The notes: generated from the letters alone by a model not told the origin. A stretch of DNA of 64,000 nucleotides from Shewanella sediminis HAW-EB3 (GCF_000018025.1 NC_009831.1:744001-808000), one strand, 5' to 3'; shown: positions 8,691 through 19,414, counted from the first letter of the stretch. A program made the numbers and translations.

Positions 8691-9053
8691 TTAGATGGCT
8701 CTAAGGGTATGCCTTGTTAATTCGTTGAGCGAAGCCTTCAATCAGTTCCAGACAGGTTTGCCAGGCGGTCTCCTGAGTTCATATTGAATGACATCAGTTG
8801 CTGGTTAATTTTTGTTAGATGGCTCTAAGGGTATGCCTTGTTAATTCGTTGAGCGAAGCCTTCAATCAGTTCCAGACAGGTTTGCCAGGCGGTCTCCTGA
8901 GTTCATATTGAATGACATCAGTTGCTGGTTAATTTTTGTTAGATGGCTCTAAGGGTATGCCTTGTTAATTCGTTGAGCGAAGCCTTCAATCAGTTCCAGA
9001 CAGGTTTGCCAGGCGGTCTCCTGAGTCAGATTGAGTGACATCAGTTGCTGGCT
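8691..9053. repeat. 124-bp tandem repeat, three copies of the 3' end of the DUF3530 gene
   Basis: Copies begin at 8691, 8815 and 8939, with a period of 124. The third copy is the real 3' end of the DUF3530 gene on the minus strand (stop codon at 8949-8951). The first two lie downstream of the stop and are identical to each other. They differ from the genic copy only in the inner part near position 100 of the unit: substitutions, one added base and a different junction. Each copy still holds about the last 25 codons and the stop. This points to duplication of a slightly different version of the gene end, followed by recent doubling. Confidence 0.9.
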
Positions 9054-9830
9054 ATATCGATATGGTGAGTTATGTGGGGAAAGCTCGCGCCTTATCTTTA
9101 CCGTGTCCAGAGAGGCTCTATGTCCATCTCGCGATTGAATATCGAGTACAGGGATCTCCAGCTCGGCCAGCAATTTAGGTAGGGCCTGGTTCTCATCGAT
9201 TTGACGCATAAATGGATTGATAACGACCAATATATCAGGTTTTGGCAGTTGATTCTTACTGAGCAGTGAGATAGTCAGACCCGCTCCCTGAGCCGTCGTG
9301 ATGAGCATACGTTTTCCAGGATAGGGCTTACCCAAAGCATCGAGTTGGTCCATGGATGTAACGACAAATAGTTCCTGTTTCTCCCTTATTTTTTGCCAGT
9401 TTTCATCGGTGAACTGTTGAGTTGGCTCACTGCTCTTCTGGATCTCTTTTCCTTCCCCGGCCTTGGCGACCTCCTCTGGGCTGGTCGCAAAATTCGGTGT
9501 CATCACGCTGTTGGGCGGGGTTATCGAGATTGTTGCCCATCCCGTATGGGTCAACTCTCGCCTCAGAAATGCCTGAAGGCCTGCAGAGTCTGCATCCATG
9601 CCTGTATTGGCAAACATGATAGCCGCTCCCAGTTTTTTCTTACCTACCCAAGAGCGAATGAGTACCTCAGATTTTTGTTCACCGACATCGATTGAGATCA
9701 CTTCGTCACTGGGCAGATAGTCATATTTCGACACTTTGTCAGCATCTTCTGCCCATGCTGTTGAAGAAGCAGTGGTAATAGCTAAAGAGATAAGCATAAA
9801 GCGAAAGGAAAACAGGCGGATAAGACTCAT
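8949..9830 (-). CDS. exported DUF3530 alpha/beta-hydrolase-like protein
   Basis: 293 residues from the ATG at 9830, which starts a signal peptide (MSLIRLFSFRF...STAWAED); an upstream in-frame TTG (9866) has no ribosome site. The mature protein matches DUF3530: an early VLIRSWVGKKKLGAAIMFAN region, TGMDADSAGLQAFLRRELTH, then WATISITPP, and a late VLDIQSRDG. The fold is that of alpha/beta hydrolases, but a clear nucleophile elbow (GxSxG) is not visible; GAGLTI takes its place, so catalysis is doubtful. Location is the periplasm. It lies downstream of rapA in the same orientation with a 114-base gap. Its 3' end is tandemly repeated. Confidence 0.75.
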   Translation of the reverse strand: MSLIRLFSFRFMLISLAITTASSTAWAEDADKVSKYDYLPSDEVISIDVGEQKSEVLIRSWVGKKKLGAAIMFANTGMDADSAGLQAFLRRELTHTGWATISITPPNSVMTPNFATSPEEVAKAGEGKEIQKSSEPTQQFTDENWQKIREKQELFVVTSMDQLDALGKPYPGKRMLITTAQGAGLTISLLSKNQLPKPDILVVINPFMRQIDENQALPKLLAELEIPVLDIQSRDGHRASLDTVKIRRELSPHNSPYRYSQQLMSLNLTQETAWQTCLELIEGFAQRINKAYP

Positions 9831-9884
9831 AGAGACCGAACTGAATGTTAATCTGGGATAGAGCAAGTATAACAGGTTGGAAAA

Positions 9885-9940
9885 GAAGGTCCTAGAATTC
9901 AGAAGCTAGGCGCTAGGTCCTAGAACCCAGCGCCTGGTAC
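9885..9940. repeat. CTAG-rich intergenic sequence
   Basis: Four CTAG tetramers fall within about 40 bases in variants of 'gctaggtcctag'. CTAG is normally scarce in enteric-type genomes. Related TAGG/CTAG-rich stretches occur at 28630-28680, 32220-32260 and 58325-58370, so this is a dispersed low-complexity family, not a gene. Confidence 0.5.
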
Positions 9941-9944
9941 CTGA

Positions 9945-12851
9945 TTAAGCGTGACTTACAAGAACTAAGCGAATCGCATCGAGTTGCAGCAGACAGCCAT
10001 CGAGGTATCCATTGAGCTCATTCATCTGCTCACGGATATGCTCAAGCTCCTCATCACGGATGTTTGGGTTCACCGCTTTAAGGGCTTCGAGACGCTCTAA
10101 CTCCAATGTGAGCTGAGAGGTCATCTTGGCTCTGGCACTATCGGCTAAGAGCTTTAGTTCAACTTCGGCAAACTCTTCGCCCTTGGCGAACAGAGGATGT
10201 AAAATCGTCTGCGACGCATTGACTAACTTGCTGGCTATATGACGGTTAACCGCACTGAGCTGCTTGTTAAAGCTCTCATAGGTCACATTGTCAGACAGGT
10301 TATTACCATTCTTATCCAGTAAGATACGTACCGGCGTTGGCGGCAGGTAACGGTATAACTGGCTGGACTTAGGCGCCGAAGCATCGGCCATGTAGATCAG
10401 CTCAAGGAAGATGGTTCCAGCCGGTAATGCCTTGTTCTTTAACACGGCAACACTGGTGGTACCCGTCTCAGATGAAGTGATCAGATCCAGTCCTGTCTGC
10501 ACTATCGGGTGCTCTTGAGTGATAAGCGCAATATCGTCTCGCGACAATGCCATCTCTCTGTCGAAGGTGACTGTGATGCCATCTTCGGGAAGACCCGGAT
10601 AGGTTGGGAACATCATGTGTTCACTCGGATTCAAGACGATAGCGTTTTCACCACAGTCCTCCTGCTCGACACCGATAACATCCCATAAGCGTATAACTGA
10701 GCCGATAAGCTGAGTATCTTCATCACGAGCGGCCAGGCTCTGTACTAACTTATTAGCCCGTTCGCCACCATGTGAGTTAATCTCAAGTAGCTTGTCCCGA
10801 CCTTGCTCCATCACAGTTTTCAACTCTTTGTATCGAGTTTGGGTATGGTTAAGCAGCTCGGTGAGCGAGTCATCATTTTGATTAATCAGCACATCTAACA
10901 AGGGCTCTGCAAACTCACTGAAGAGAATATGTCCACTCGGACAAGTCTGTTCAAACGCGTTGAGTCCTTTGTGGTACCACTGCATCAAGCACTCTTGAGC
11001 CGTTTTTTCGAGGTAAGGTACGTGGATCTCGACATCATTGTTCTGACCGATACGGTCCAGACGGCCGATACGTTGCTCGAGCAGATCAGGGTTAAGTGGC
11101 AGATCGAACAGGATAAGCTGGCTGGCGAACTGGAAGTTACGACCTTCCGAACCAATTTCGCTACAGATAAGAGCCTGAGCACCACCCGTTTCTTGGGCAA
11201 AGTAGGCTCCCGCTTTATCGCGTTCAATGATAGACATACCTTCATGGAATACGGTCGTCTGAATACCTTCACGTGTACGCAATGCCTCTTCGAGGCTGAG
11301 CGCTGTTTCTGCCTGACTAGCAATGATCAGCACTTTCTTTCTGCGGTTTTCTTTTAAGAAATTGATGAGCCAGTCGACTCTGGGGTCGAACTTCCACCAA
11401 CTGGCGCTGTTGCTGTCAAAATCCTGATAGATTTTTTCGGGACTCAGTGCTTGCTTAACTTTACCTTGAGTATCGAGATGGCCATTCATCATGGCACCGA
11501 CGCGCGCGGCAGTGACATATTGAGATGGCATCGCCTGAGGATACGCATTGAAGATACGGGTCGGGAAGCCTTTTACCGAGGCACGACTGTTACGGTACAG
11601 GACGCGGCCGGTACCGTGTCTGTCCAGTAGCTCCTGCAAAAGTTCATCGCGGGCATCTTGCTGTTGATCGGGATCGATATCTGTCGCCTGAATCACGTTA
11701 ATGCTAGGTGTGATATCTTTTTCAGACAGTAACTCTGTAAGGCTATTGATAGCATCGTCGGGTAGCTTATTTCCGCTGGCCAGGGCGTCGGCGGCACTGG
11801 CAACATCTTTATAGCTGCTCTCCTCTTTAAGGAACGCCTCATAGTCGTAGAAACGATCCGGATCCAGCAGACGTAAACGGGCAAAGTGACTCTGATGGCC
11901 CAATTGATCCGGGGTCGCTGTCAACAAGAGAACGCCGGGGACGACTTCACTGAGTGCTTCTACGACACGATATGCACGGCTAGGCGCATCTTCGGTCCAC
12001 TCCAGGTGATGAGCTTCATCGACGACCATCAGATCCCAGTCGGCATCCAAGGCTTGCTCTAAGCGTTTTTTCTTACGCAGAAGTTCGAGTGAACAGATAA
12101 CCAGTTGTTCGGTATAGAAAGGGTTATCATTATCGGCATAGGCTTCGATGCATCTATCTTCATCGAAGACTGAGAATTTGAGGTTAAACCTACGCAGCAT
12201 TTCGACCAGCCATTGATGGCGTAGTGTATCGGGTACGATAACCAGAATACGTTCGGCGCGACCGGTAAGCAGTTGCTGATGAATAATCAGACCCGCTTCA
12301 ATCGTCTTACCCAGTCCCACCTCATCGGCCAGTAATACCCGGGGGGCAAAACGGCGTCCGACTTCATGGGCAATCCACTGCTGATGAGGGATCAGACCGA
12401 CTCTTGGGCCCTGTAAGCCAAGAAGATCGGAGGTTGCTAACTTGTGTCTTAATAACTGGCATTGATAGCGGACGCCGAAACGTTCGAGGCGATCAATTTG
12501 TCCGGCAAAGAGTCTATCTTGTGGTTTATTGAAACGAATATTATGGTTAAGCAAGGTCTCTCTCAGACTGGCCTGCTCACCGGTTTCGCTATGAATACCA
12601 TGATAGATAATGAGGTTATCTTTCTCCTCGACTTCACTAACGGTCAGGCTCCAGCCTTCGTGGCTTTCGGCTTTATCGCCCGGATTAAAAATAACACGAG
12701 TTAAGGGAGCATCGGTGCGTGAGAACAATCTATTCTCATCCGTTGCCGGAAACATCAGGGTGACCATACGGCCTTCCAGTGCGACTACTGTACCTAAACC
12801 AAGTTCAGATTCGGTATCACTTATCCAGCGTTGACCTAAGGAAAAGGGCAT
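9945..12851 (-). CDS. rapA: RNA polymerase-associated ATPase RapA
   Basis: 968 residues, the standard RapA/HepA length. It is a SWI2/SNF2-type ATPase that binds RNA polymerase and helps recycle it after transcription. The N-terminus [18 protein letters not shown] starts the tandem Tudor-like region. Walker [10 protein letters not shown] lies at 175-183 and DEAH at 278-281. The helicase C half has [19 protein letters not shown] and [11 protein letters not shown]. The C-terminal third is the RapA-specific region. The ATG follows CTTAGGTCAACG in the minus sense, a modest ribosome site. The gene stands alone; its promoter should lie in the 545-base region shared with the PhoH gene. Confidence 0.97.
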   Translation of the reverse strand: MPFSLGQRWISDTESELGLGTVVALEGRMVTLMFPATDENRLFSRTDAPLTRVIFNPGDKAESHEGWSLTVSEVEEKDNLIIYHGIHSETGEQASLRETLLNHNIRFNKPQDRLFAGQIDRLERFGVRYQCQLLRHKLATSDLLGLQGPRVGLIPHQQWIAHEVGRRFAPRVLLADEVGLGKTIEAGLIIHQQLLTGRAERILVIVPDTLRHQWLVEMLRRFNLKFSVFDEDRCIEAYADNDNPFYTEQLVICSLELLRKKKRLEQALDADWDLMVVDEAHHLEWTEDAPSRAYRVVEALSEVVPGVLLLTATPDQLGHQSHFARLRLLDPDRFYDYEAFLKEESSYKDVASAADALASGNKLPDDAINSLTELLSEKDITPSINVIQATDIDPDQQQDARDELLQELLDRHGTGRVLYRNSRASVKGFPTRIFNAYPQAMPSQYVTAARVGAMMNGHLDTQGKVKQALSPEKIYQDFDSNSASWWKFDPRVDWLINFLKENRRKKVLIIASQAETALSLEEALRTREGIQTTVFHEGMSIIERDKAGAYFAQETGGAQALICSEIGSEGRNFQFASQLILFDLPLNPDLLEQRIGRLDRIGQNNDVEIHVPYLEKTAQECLMQWYHKGLNAFEQTCPSGHILFSEFAEPLLDVLINQNDDSLTELLNHTQTRYKELKTVMEQGRDKLLEINSHGGERANKLVQSLAARDEDTQLIGSVIRLWDVIGVEQEDCGENAIVLNPSEHMMFPTYPGLPEDGITVTFDREMALSRDDIALITQEHPIVQTGLDLITSSETGTTSVAVLKNKALPAGTIFLELIYMADASAPKSSQLYRYLPPTPVRILLDKNGNNLSDNVTYESFNKQLSAVNRHIASKLVNASQTILHPLFAKGEEFAEVELKLLADSARAKMTSQLTLELERLEALKAVNPNIRDEELEHIREQMNELNGYLDGCLLQLDAIRLVLVSHA

Positions 12852-13396
12852 TACTTATTTCTCATCTACAGGGTGAATCTCGAGGGGCGCGTATTTTTAC
12901 CCAAACTCCCTCAAAGTGCAAGGCTCACGGCTCGGTCGCTTGAACAAAATCGGGTACCATTTCGGGCTAATGCTCCTCTTATCGGAATAAGTCCTTTTCA
13001 GTCGTGCTAACGCAGTCATGGCGAGCGGAGCAACTCCCGCAAGGCGAGGGGCATCTGGCATTAAGTGTAGCAAGTTTTTTGTACTTATTGTTCAATTAAA
13101 AACGAGTTAACGGTGCGAAATTATTGAATCTAAACTTGAGCATGAGCTGGGCAGCTTGGCTGTTTTACTGTGAAAATTAGCCTATGGCTTGGGTATAACC
13201 AAGGTGCTCTCAATTATAGAAAGTTCTAAGTAAGTGATTGATGCGTTACTGTATTGGTGTCAGTATGGATTTAGGTGGTAGCTTTTTTATTGCTGAATTC
13301 ACTGACCGTTTATTCATACTTGTTATTTATACCCCACATATACAGGAGCAGCTGCAAAGATCTCAACATCAGACCGATAGAAATTATGGAGGCGCC
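12852..13396. other. intergenic region between rapA and the PhoH gene
   Basis: 545 bases holding divergent promoters. The segment 13015-13065 has short inverted CGAG/CTCG words like a decayed repeat. An open frame upstream and in phase with the PhoH gene reaches back to 13238, but it has no ribosome site or family resemblance, so I treat it as untranslated leader. Confidence 0.45.
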
Positions 13397-14791
13397 ATGG
13401 AACAAGACGACAGAAAGTTGTTTGTACTGGATACCAATGTATTACTACATGAACCCTTAGCTATCTATTCATTTAAAGAGCATGATGTAGTGGTCCCGAT
13501 GACAGTTCTGGAAGAACTGGATCAGATTAAAGATAGAAAACGCGATGTAAGTAGAGATGCCCGGGTGGCGATCAGAGCACTCGAAGATATTCTTGGCAAC
13601 AAAACGACCCCCGAGGAGATAGTTCAAGGCGTTAAACTTCCCCGGCGAGAAGATCATGGTGATGCTTGCGGCACACTCGCTATCTTCCCCGATCATCAAC
13701 TCGAACAGACCGAATCATCACTTCCCCTGAACAATAACGACAACCGTATTATCAACACGGCTTTACACCTGCAAAAACTCCATCATCCTCGCACAGTCGT
13801 TTTGGTGACGAAAGATATCAATATGCGCCTCAAAGCCAAGGGGGCCGGGATCATATTGGTTGAAGATTATCGTACCGACCAGTTGATCGATGATATTCGC
13901 TTCTTAACCAAGGGCTTTCACCAGTTTAGTGGCGATTTTTGGGAGAGAAAGGAGCACGTCTCTACCGAAACTCATGGCCGGCACACCTACCATACTGTTC
14001 CGGTTGCCGAGGTGGGTGATGAAAACTTCTATAGCAATCAATATCTTTTTGATGAGGATTCGAACTTTTGTGGTCGAGTCGTTGAGCGTGGCGACACAGA
14101 CCTGAAATTACTGGATCTGGGTAAAGATAGACTCCTTAATCTCGATGCATGGGGGATAAGGCCTAAGAATATCTATCAGGGCATGGCTCTGCAGGCGTTG
14201 CTCGATCCCGATATCGATCTGGTCATTCTGACCGGGCCGGCGGGCTGTGGTAAGACGCTATTGGCTATGGCCGCAGCATTGGAGTTGGTGGTAGAACGAG
14301 GCATGTATGAAAAGGTCATCGTCACCCGAAATACACCGGAAATCGCCGAGTCCATAGGCTTCTTGCCGGGTACCGAGGAGGAGAAGATGGCACCCTGGCT
14401 TGCGGCCATTACCGATACTCTCGAGGTGCTGCACAAGAATGATGTTAACCCTAGCGGTAGCATGAATTACATCATGGATAAGGCTAACATTCAGTTTAAG
14501 TCCATCAACTTTATGAGAGGACGTTCTATTCAGAATTCGGTCGTGCTGTTGGATGAGTGTCAAAACCTGACAGCGTCTCAGATCAAAACCATGATCACCC
14601 GAATGGGAGAGGGAACTAAGCTCATCTGTAGTGGTAACTTGTCTCAGATTGATACCAACTATCTAACTGCAGTTACATCGGGATTAACCTATATTGTCGA
14701 GCGGTTTAAAGACTTCGAGGGCAGCGCCAATATCTACCTCAATGGTGTTGTTCGCTCACGTTTGGCCGAGTTTGCCGAGGAGAACTTGTAG
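13397..14791 (+). CDS. PIN-PhoH ATPase (YlaK/PhoH2 type)
   Basis: 464 residues from the ATG at 13397, chosen because GGAGG (13388-13392) lies directly upstream and the PIN domain starts at once (KLFVLDTNVLLHEP). Residues 1-150 are a PIN nuclease domain with the acidic residues D10 and E42-D45 (LEELDQIKD) and a late DINMRLKA region. Residues 255-464 are a PhoH ATPase with Walker A GPAGCGKT at 280-287, Walker B VVLLDECQN, and the VVRSRLAEFAE end. This PIN-PhoH fusion is known from PhoH2 proteins, which couple RNA unwinding to cleavage; activity here is inferred. An intrinsic terminator follows. Confidence 0.9.
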   Translation: MEQDDRKLFVLDTNVLLHEPLAIYSFKEHDVVVPMTVLEELDQIKDRKRDVSRDARVAIRALEDILGNKTTPEEIVQGVKLPRREDHGDACGTLAIFPDHQLEQTESSLPLNNNDNRIINTALHLQKLHHPRTVVLVTKDINMRLKAKGAGIILVEDYRTDQLIDDIRFLTKGFHQFSGDFWERKEHVSTETHGRHTYHTVPVAEVGDENFYSNQYLFDEDSNFCGRVVERGDTDLKLLDLGKDRLLNLDAWGIRPKNIYQGMALQALLDPDIDLVILTGPAGCGKTLLAMAAALELVVERGMYEKVIVTRNTPEIAESIGFLPGTEEEKMAPWLAAITDTLEVLHKNDVNPSGSMNYIMDKANIQFKSINFMRGRSIQNSVVLLDECQNLTASQIKTMITRMGEGTKLICSGNLSQIDTNYLTAVTSGLTYIVERFKDFEGSANIYLNGVVRSRLAEFAEENL

Positions 14792-14843
14792 CGTCATCGA
14801 TTCGAATATGATGTTGAAGTTTTCAGCTTGATATTAAACCAAT

Positions 14844-14870
14844 AAGGCCTGGGTTTAACCCGGGCCTTTT
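14844..14870 (+). terminator. intrinsic terminator after the PhoH gene
   Basis: A nearly perfect palindrome, AAGGCCTGGGTT against AACCCGGGCCTT (one mismatch), runs into TTTTCTCT about 75 bases after the stop. Confidence 0.85.
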
Positions 14871-15074
14871 CTCTATGAAGCTTATCTTTATGAAATAAGT
14901 CTTGTAACAAATGTGACTTAAGCCGATGCACACACTTATTGCATGCCATTAAAACTCTAATCACCTCTGTATCAAACTGTAAGGCTTTAGTTTACGAAAA
15001 GTCGTTTATCTGACCTTAGTTAACTTTTTATACTAATATAATGTATTCCAACCCGCTATCTTCCTGATACTATA

Positions 15075-15340
15075 TATACCCAAACAACCTCGATATGCAG
15101 GATTCAGCATGTCGAGAAGTGACAGAGTTCAAGGCATGAAATTGCAGTACTAGTCATTCTAATTCAATATTTCATAACGCAGAGACATGTTGCTTCTCGG
15201 CTTGCCCTTCGGGAGCTTCCGTAGAATCCCTGCACTGCGTTAGTGATATTGAAAAGGGAATAACCATTCTCTTCATCACTGCCTTGTTCAGTTATCCTAC
15301 GGGAGCTCTGAAACGAGCATTTTGAAGTAGCTTGGGTATA
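15075..15340. mobile_element. MITE-like element A, 266 bp
   Basis: Begins TATACCCAAACAACCTCG and ends CTTGGGTATA, so the ends are inverted copies (TATACCCAA, then degenerate over about 25 bases). There is no coding capacity. The internal segment AAAGGGAATAACCATT is shared with element B (21989-22253), and a related form occurs in element C (25360-25623); size and plan are also the same. It lies about 65 bases before the hybrid histidine kinase start and may carry or separate its promoter. Confidence 0.7.
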
Positions 15341-15406
15341 GTTAATGAATTCATATGGCCCTGGCGGGATGTGCTGGGGAGATATCGCTTTATTCAAGGG
15401 TCATGA

Positions 15407-18400
15407 ATGAAACCGACTGAGCAGGATCTTCAACTGAAGTCGCCGATACAGAAAAACTACAATCGTGCTGTTTTTTATACCTATATTGGTGTCATCATCA
15501 TGGCGTTGGTCACGGCATGGTTTTTCTTCGAGCGAGAAAAAACGCACCTGATGGAGATGAGAGAGGAGCAAGTTGAACGTCATGTACGTCAAATTGACCT
15601 GCTACTCGAGTCCAGTATCCGCGCGGTGAAGAGTCTCAGGAATGTGGCGGTGGATCATTTGCGACTAGGTGAGCTCGTTCGTAGTGACAGGCTGCCTCAG
15701 TATGAAAAATTCAATGAAAGCGGACAGTTTTTCACCTTAGAGCCCAGTTATGCCAAAACCGGTGAACCTTTTACCAACATGGGGCGTATCACCGGCACAG
15801 GTTCGCTCAATGGCCGCAGCGACAAGTTTTATCAAGAACTGGAGATGCTATTTGAGTTGTCACTCTCCTTTCCGGTTGCCAAAGAAGCGGCCCCCAAAGC
15901 CTCCTCGATCTATTACATCTCTAAGCGCCGCATCATGTCCTATTTCCCCTGGCCATCGGATGAGCAAAGGTTCAGGGAAGAGCTACTCAACAAGAACCAG
16001 TTTCAGTTAGCTACGCCGGCCATGAACCCACAGCGAAGTGTGTTCTGGAGCCCGGCTTATGTCGATCCTACCGATAAGGGCTTGTTGACGACAATAGGTG
16101 TACCCATCTATCTTCAGGATGAGTTTATCGGCTCTATTAACCTGGATATGACGCTGGCATCACTGTCCAAACAGATTCGGCTCTATTTTAAGATGCCGGG
16201 TACGGTTATCTTGCTGGATCAGAATAACAATATTCTCTCCCATAACGGTAATGATGCGACCAATATCAGCCGGGTGTTTCATATCAGTCAGAAGATCCCG
16301 TCCGAACTGCACTCGGTACCGGAATCTGAACTGTTCGATGCCCATGAGGGGATCATTCGCAACGGTTACTATATCCATTCGGTTGCCCTGCAAAATACTC
16401 CCTGGCGATTACTCTACCTGCAGGATGAAGATGAACTCTTCATGGATTCCTGGGAAAAACTGGAGCTGACCTTTATCTTGGTAGTGTTGGCCCTGTCGAT
16501 CTTGGTCACCATAGTTCACTGGCAAACGCGGCGCTCTTTCGTGAACCCCGCTTCCCGCTTGCTGACTCACCTCGAAGGTTGCTCCCAAGAGCCGAGAAAG
16601 CCACCGGAGACTATCACTTTGGGTTGGGAGCCCTGGTTCCAGCTGGTGAGTCGCATTTTCGAAGAAAATCAGCAGTACACACGACACCTGGCGGAGCAAA
16701 ATCGTCGTCTGGATAAGCTGGTGGCACGTCGCACCGAGAGGCTAAAAGAGACCACCGAGCGTCGTGAACGGGAATACGCACTACTTCGTTCACTGTTCGA
16801 CTCCATTCCAGAAGCGATTGTATTTAAAGATAAAGAGGGCAAGTACTTAGGCTGCAATAAGTCTGCCGAGCGTATGCTGGGTTACACCGAGAGTGAGATG
16901 ATAGGGCAGGAGAGCATTAGGCTGACTACCGATGAGCAATCGGTGCGGATTAAGGCTGAAGATGAGCGAGTGCTGTCAGAACGGACGCCGCTACGTTATC
17001 AGGAGAAAGTCGAGCTTGCGGGCAAGCCGGTACTGCTCGATACATTGAAATTGCCTTTCTATAATCGCCGTGGCGAACTGCTGGGCTTGATTGCCGTATG
17101 GCGTGATGTGACCCGAGAATATGAGTCGGCCGAACAACTCAGATTATCTGAAGAGCGTTATCATCTGGCCATGGATGCGGTAGAAGATGGTTTATGGGAC
17201 TGGTACTTAGACTCTGAGCAGATCATCTGTAATCCGGCCTATTACTCTATGCTGGGCTACAAGAGTAATGAGTTTCCCGCGCTGGTTTCCACCTTAGATG
17301 ACTTGATTCATCCTGATGACCGTATCCGTGTCGAAGAGTATCGCGACCAGTACCTGTCGGATCCTATCGGTGCCTACGATATCGAGTTCAGAATGCGTGG
17401 TAAGAGTGGTCATTACCACTGGGTTCTCTCTCGAGGTCGAGTGGTCGAGTTTACTGTCGATAACCAACCTAAACGTATGGTCGGAACCCATAAAGACATT
17501 ACCCGCCATAAGAGTAACGAAGTGGCCATGCTGGAAGCCAAGCAAGATGCCGAATCCGCTAACCTCTATAAGAGTGAATTCCTGGCTAATATGAGTCATG
17601 AAATTCGTACACCGATGAACGCTATCATAGGTATGTTACAGCTCGCTCAGCGCACATCACTGACGCCTCAACAGGAAGATTATCTGGATAAAGCCGGATT
17701 TTCGGCTCAGTCACTGCTGCGAATTATTAACGATATTCTCGATTTCTCAAAAATTGAAGCCGGTAAGTTAGAGTTGGAAAGGGTGGGGTTCCCGCTGGAC
17801 AAGGTGCTGGATCATGCGCTCGATCTTAATGCCTTAAAAGCACAGCAAAAAGGCGTTGAACTGCTGCTCTATGCGCCAGTGACGGCTGGACTGATCCTGG
17901 AAGGCGATCCCTTGCGTCTCGGACAGGTCTTGATCAACATGCTCTCTAACGCGGTTAAGTTTACCCAAAGTGGTGAGATTGAGCTTGGCTGTGAAGATGT
18001 GGGTGAACGCGACCATAGAATCACCCTGAAGTTTTGGGTACGCGATACCGGTATCGGTATCAGCAAAGAGCAGCAAGCCAGCCTGTTCGATGCCTTCGCT
18101 CAGGCCGATGGCTCAACCACCAGAAAGTATGGCGGCACGGGGCTGGGTCTCTCTATCAGTAAACACCTGGTGTCTATGATGGGCGGCAAGATGCAGGTTC
18201 AGAGTGAGATGGGGGTTGGAAGTACCTTCAGCTTTACCATTAGCTTCGAGATCGCCGAAGAAGCTGAAATTAAGCCTATGATCGTACCTGAAAAATTAGG
18301 CAATCTTAAGACCTTAGTGGTGGATGATAATCCGACTGCACTGCAAATTTACTCTTCAGTCATGCAAGATTTCCACTTCGAGGTGGACACGGCGGCGAGT

Positions 18401-19102
18401 GGTTCTGAGGCTATCTACAAGCTAGGCAGATCTTCGGTGGATCTGTTACTGCTCGATTGGATGATGCCGGAGATGGACGGTATCGCCGTGATAGATGAGC
18501 TGGATCGTATGGTTGCCGATGGTCGATTAGATAAGCGTCCAATCGTCATCATGATGACGGCGTACGCGGCCGAGCCACTGCAAAAAGATGTCGAGAAATC
18601 GAATATCTTCGCCATGTTGCAAAAGCCTTTCAAAGCATCTGCACTATTCGATGAGATTATCTCGGCCTTTGCCGATGAACCTAAACTTAACCCGGTCGTT
18701 GAGTTGCCGGTAGAGACGGTGGATGAAGACGCCGGTAGGGTCTTGTTAGTCGAAGATAACTTTATTAACCAGCAGGTGGCCACAGAGCTACTCAAGAGCG
18801 CGGGTTATGAGGTGGATGTGGCCGAAAATGGTCAGATAGCTATCGATATGATCGAAGAGAAAGAGTTCGATGCTGTACTCATGGATATTCAGATGCCGGT
18901 GATGGACGGATTGACGGCAACGAAAGAGCTGCGTAAGCGCTATAGTTCGACAGAGCTACCTATTATCGCCATGACGGCACATGCCATGTCAGGCGACAGG
19001 GAGAAGAGTTTGTCGGCCGGAATGAATGCGCACATAACTAAACCCATAGTGCTTAATGAGTTATTTGATACATTAAGTCATTGGATTAATCATAAAGACT
19101 AA
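15407..19102 (+). CDS. hybrid sensor histidine kinase, Cache-PAS-PAS-HisKA-HATPase-REC-REC
   Basis: 1231 residues. A membrane segment at about 22-42 and a second at 350-368 enclose a periplasmic Cache-type domain of about 300 residues. A coiled region (RRLDKLVARRTERLKETTERR) follows, then two PAS domains (about 460-580 and 585-710). The histidine box SHEIRTPMNAIIGM carries H731, and the ATPase has NMLSNAVKFT and DTGIGIS. Two receivers carry D1017 (LLLLDWMMPEMDG) and D1160 (VLMDIQMPVMDG). There is no Hpt domain, so a separate phosphotransfer protein or response regulator is needed. The ligand is unknown. Of two ATGs four bases apart, only the second (15407) is in frame; AAGGGT precedes it. Confidence 0.92.
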   Translation: MKPTEQDLQLKSPIQKNYNRAVFYTYIGVIIMALVTAWFFFEREKTHLMEMREEQVERHVRQIDLLLESSIRAVKSLRNVAVDHLRLGELVRSDRLPQYEKFNESGQFFTLEPSYAKTGEPFTNMGRITGTGSLNGRSDKFYQELEMLFELSLSFPVAKEAAPKASSIYYISKRRIMSYFPWPSDEQRFREELLNKNQFQLATPAMNPQRSVFWSPAYVDPTDKGLLTTIGVPIYLQDEFIGSINLDMTLASLSKQIRLYFKMPGTVILLDQNNNILSHNGNDATNISRVFHISQKIPSELHSVPESELFDAHEGIIRNGYYIHSVALQNTPWRLLYLQDEDELFMDSWEKLELTFILVVLALSILVTIVHWQTRRSFVNPASRLLTHLEGCSQEPRKPPETITLGWEPWFQLVSRIFEENQQYTRHLAEQNRRLDKLVARRTERLKETTERREREYALLRSLFDSIPEAIVFKDKEGKYLGCNKSAERMLGYTESEMIGQESIRLTTDEQSVRIKAEDERVLSERTPLRYQEKVELAGKPVLLDTLKLPFYNRRGELLGLIAVWRDVTREYESAEQLRLSEERYHLAMDAVEDGLWDWYLDSEQIICNPAYYSMLGYKSNEFPALVSTLDDLIHPDDRIRVEEYRDQYLSDPIGAYDIEFRMRGKSGHYHWVLSRGRVVEFTVDNQPKRMVGTHKDITRHKSNEVAMLEAKQDAESANLYKSEFLANMSHEIRTPMNAIIGMLQLAQRTSLTPQQEDYLDKAGFSAQSLLRIINDILDFSKIEAGKLELERVGFPLDKVLDHALDLNALKAQQKGVELLLYAPVTAGLILEGDPLRLGQVLINMLSNAVKFTQSGEIELGCEDVGERDHRITLKFWVRDTGIGISKEQQASLFDAFAQADGSTTRKYGGTGLGLSISKHLVSMMGGKMQVQSEMGVGSTFSFTISFEIAEEAEIKPMIVPEKLGNLKTLVVDDNPTALQIYSSVMQDFHFEVDTAASGSEAIYKLGRSSVDLLLLDWMMPEMDGIAVIDELDRMVADGRLDKRPIVIMMTAYAAEPLQKDVEKSNIFAMLQKPFKASALFDEIISAFADEPKLNPVVELPVETVDEDAGRVLLVEDNFINQQVATELLKSAGYEVDVAENGQIAIDMIEEKEFDAVLMDIQMPVMDGLTATKELRKRYSSTELPIIAMTAHAMSGDREKSLSAGMNAHITKPIVLNELFDTLSHWINHKD

Positions 19103-19153
19103 TCTCTTAAAGAGAGAAGCTGAAGGAAGTGTTGGCCTGAGTCGAGTGGATAA

Positions 19154-19193
19154 CTCCCGCTTATAGCAATCGAGGGATTGAAATAAGCGGGAG
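19154..19193. other. long inverted repeat after the hybrid kinase
   Basis: CTCCCGCTTAT (19154-19164) pairs perfectly with ATAAGCGGGAG (19183-19193), and CAATC/GATTG pair inside it, giving a nested hairpin. There is no T-tract on the plus strand, so it is a weak candidate terminator or a DNA-level repeat. Confidence 0.6.
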
Positions 19194-19323
19194 GTGTTGA
19201 ATTAATTGCACTTGAGACCGACTCGAGAGCAGTTTAAGCTCTTTGAGCTAATAAAAAGTAGATCGTAAAAAACCGAGCATAAGAAACAGGTCATAAGATA
19301 TAGATCATAAGTACAGCTAAAAA

Positions 19324-19379
19324 CAAAAAACAAAAAACAAAAAACAAAAAACAAAAAACAAAAAACAAAAAACAAAAAA
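19324..19379. repeat. heptanucleotide tandem repeat (CAAAAAA)8
   Basis: Eight perfect copies of CAAAAAA (19324 to 19379), preceded by five further A, end 25 bases before the AAGGAG ribosome site of the metalloprotease gene. Three copies of CATAAG spaced about 13-14 bases lie just upstream (19279-19311). Such a tract can change length by slippage and would alter promoter spacing or leader structure, not the coding frame. Confidence 0.95.
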
Positions 19380-19414
19380 TCGATGAAGCTGTAGCCCCCA
19401 TTCAAGGAGATCAA

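Noticed and set aside
13238..13396. N-terminal extension of the PhoH protein
   Set aside because: The strong GGAGG and the immediate PIN start at 13397 make the extra 53 codons unlikely.
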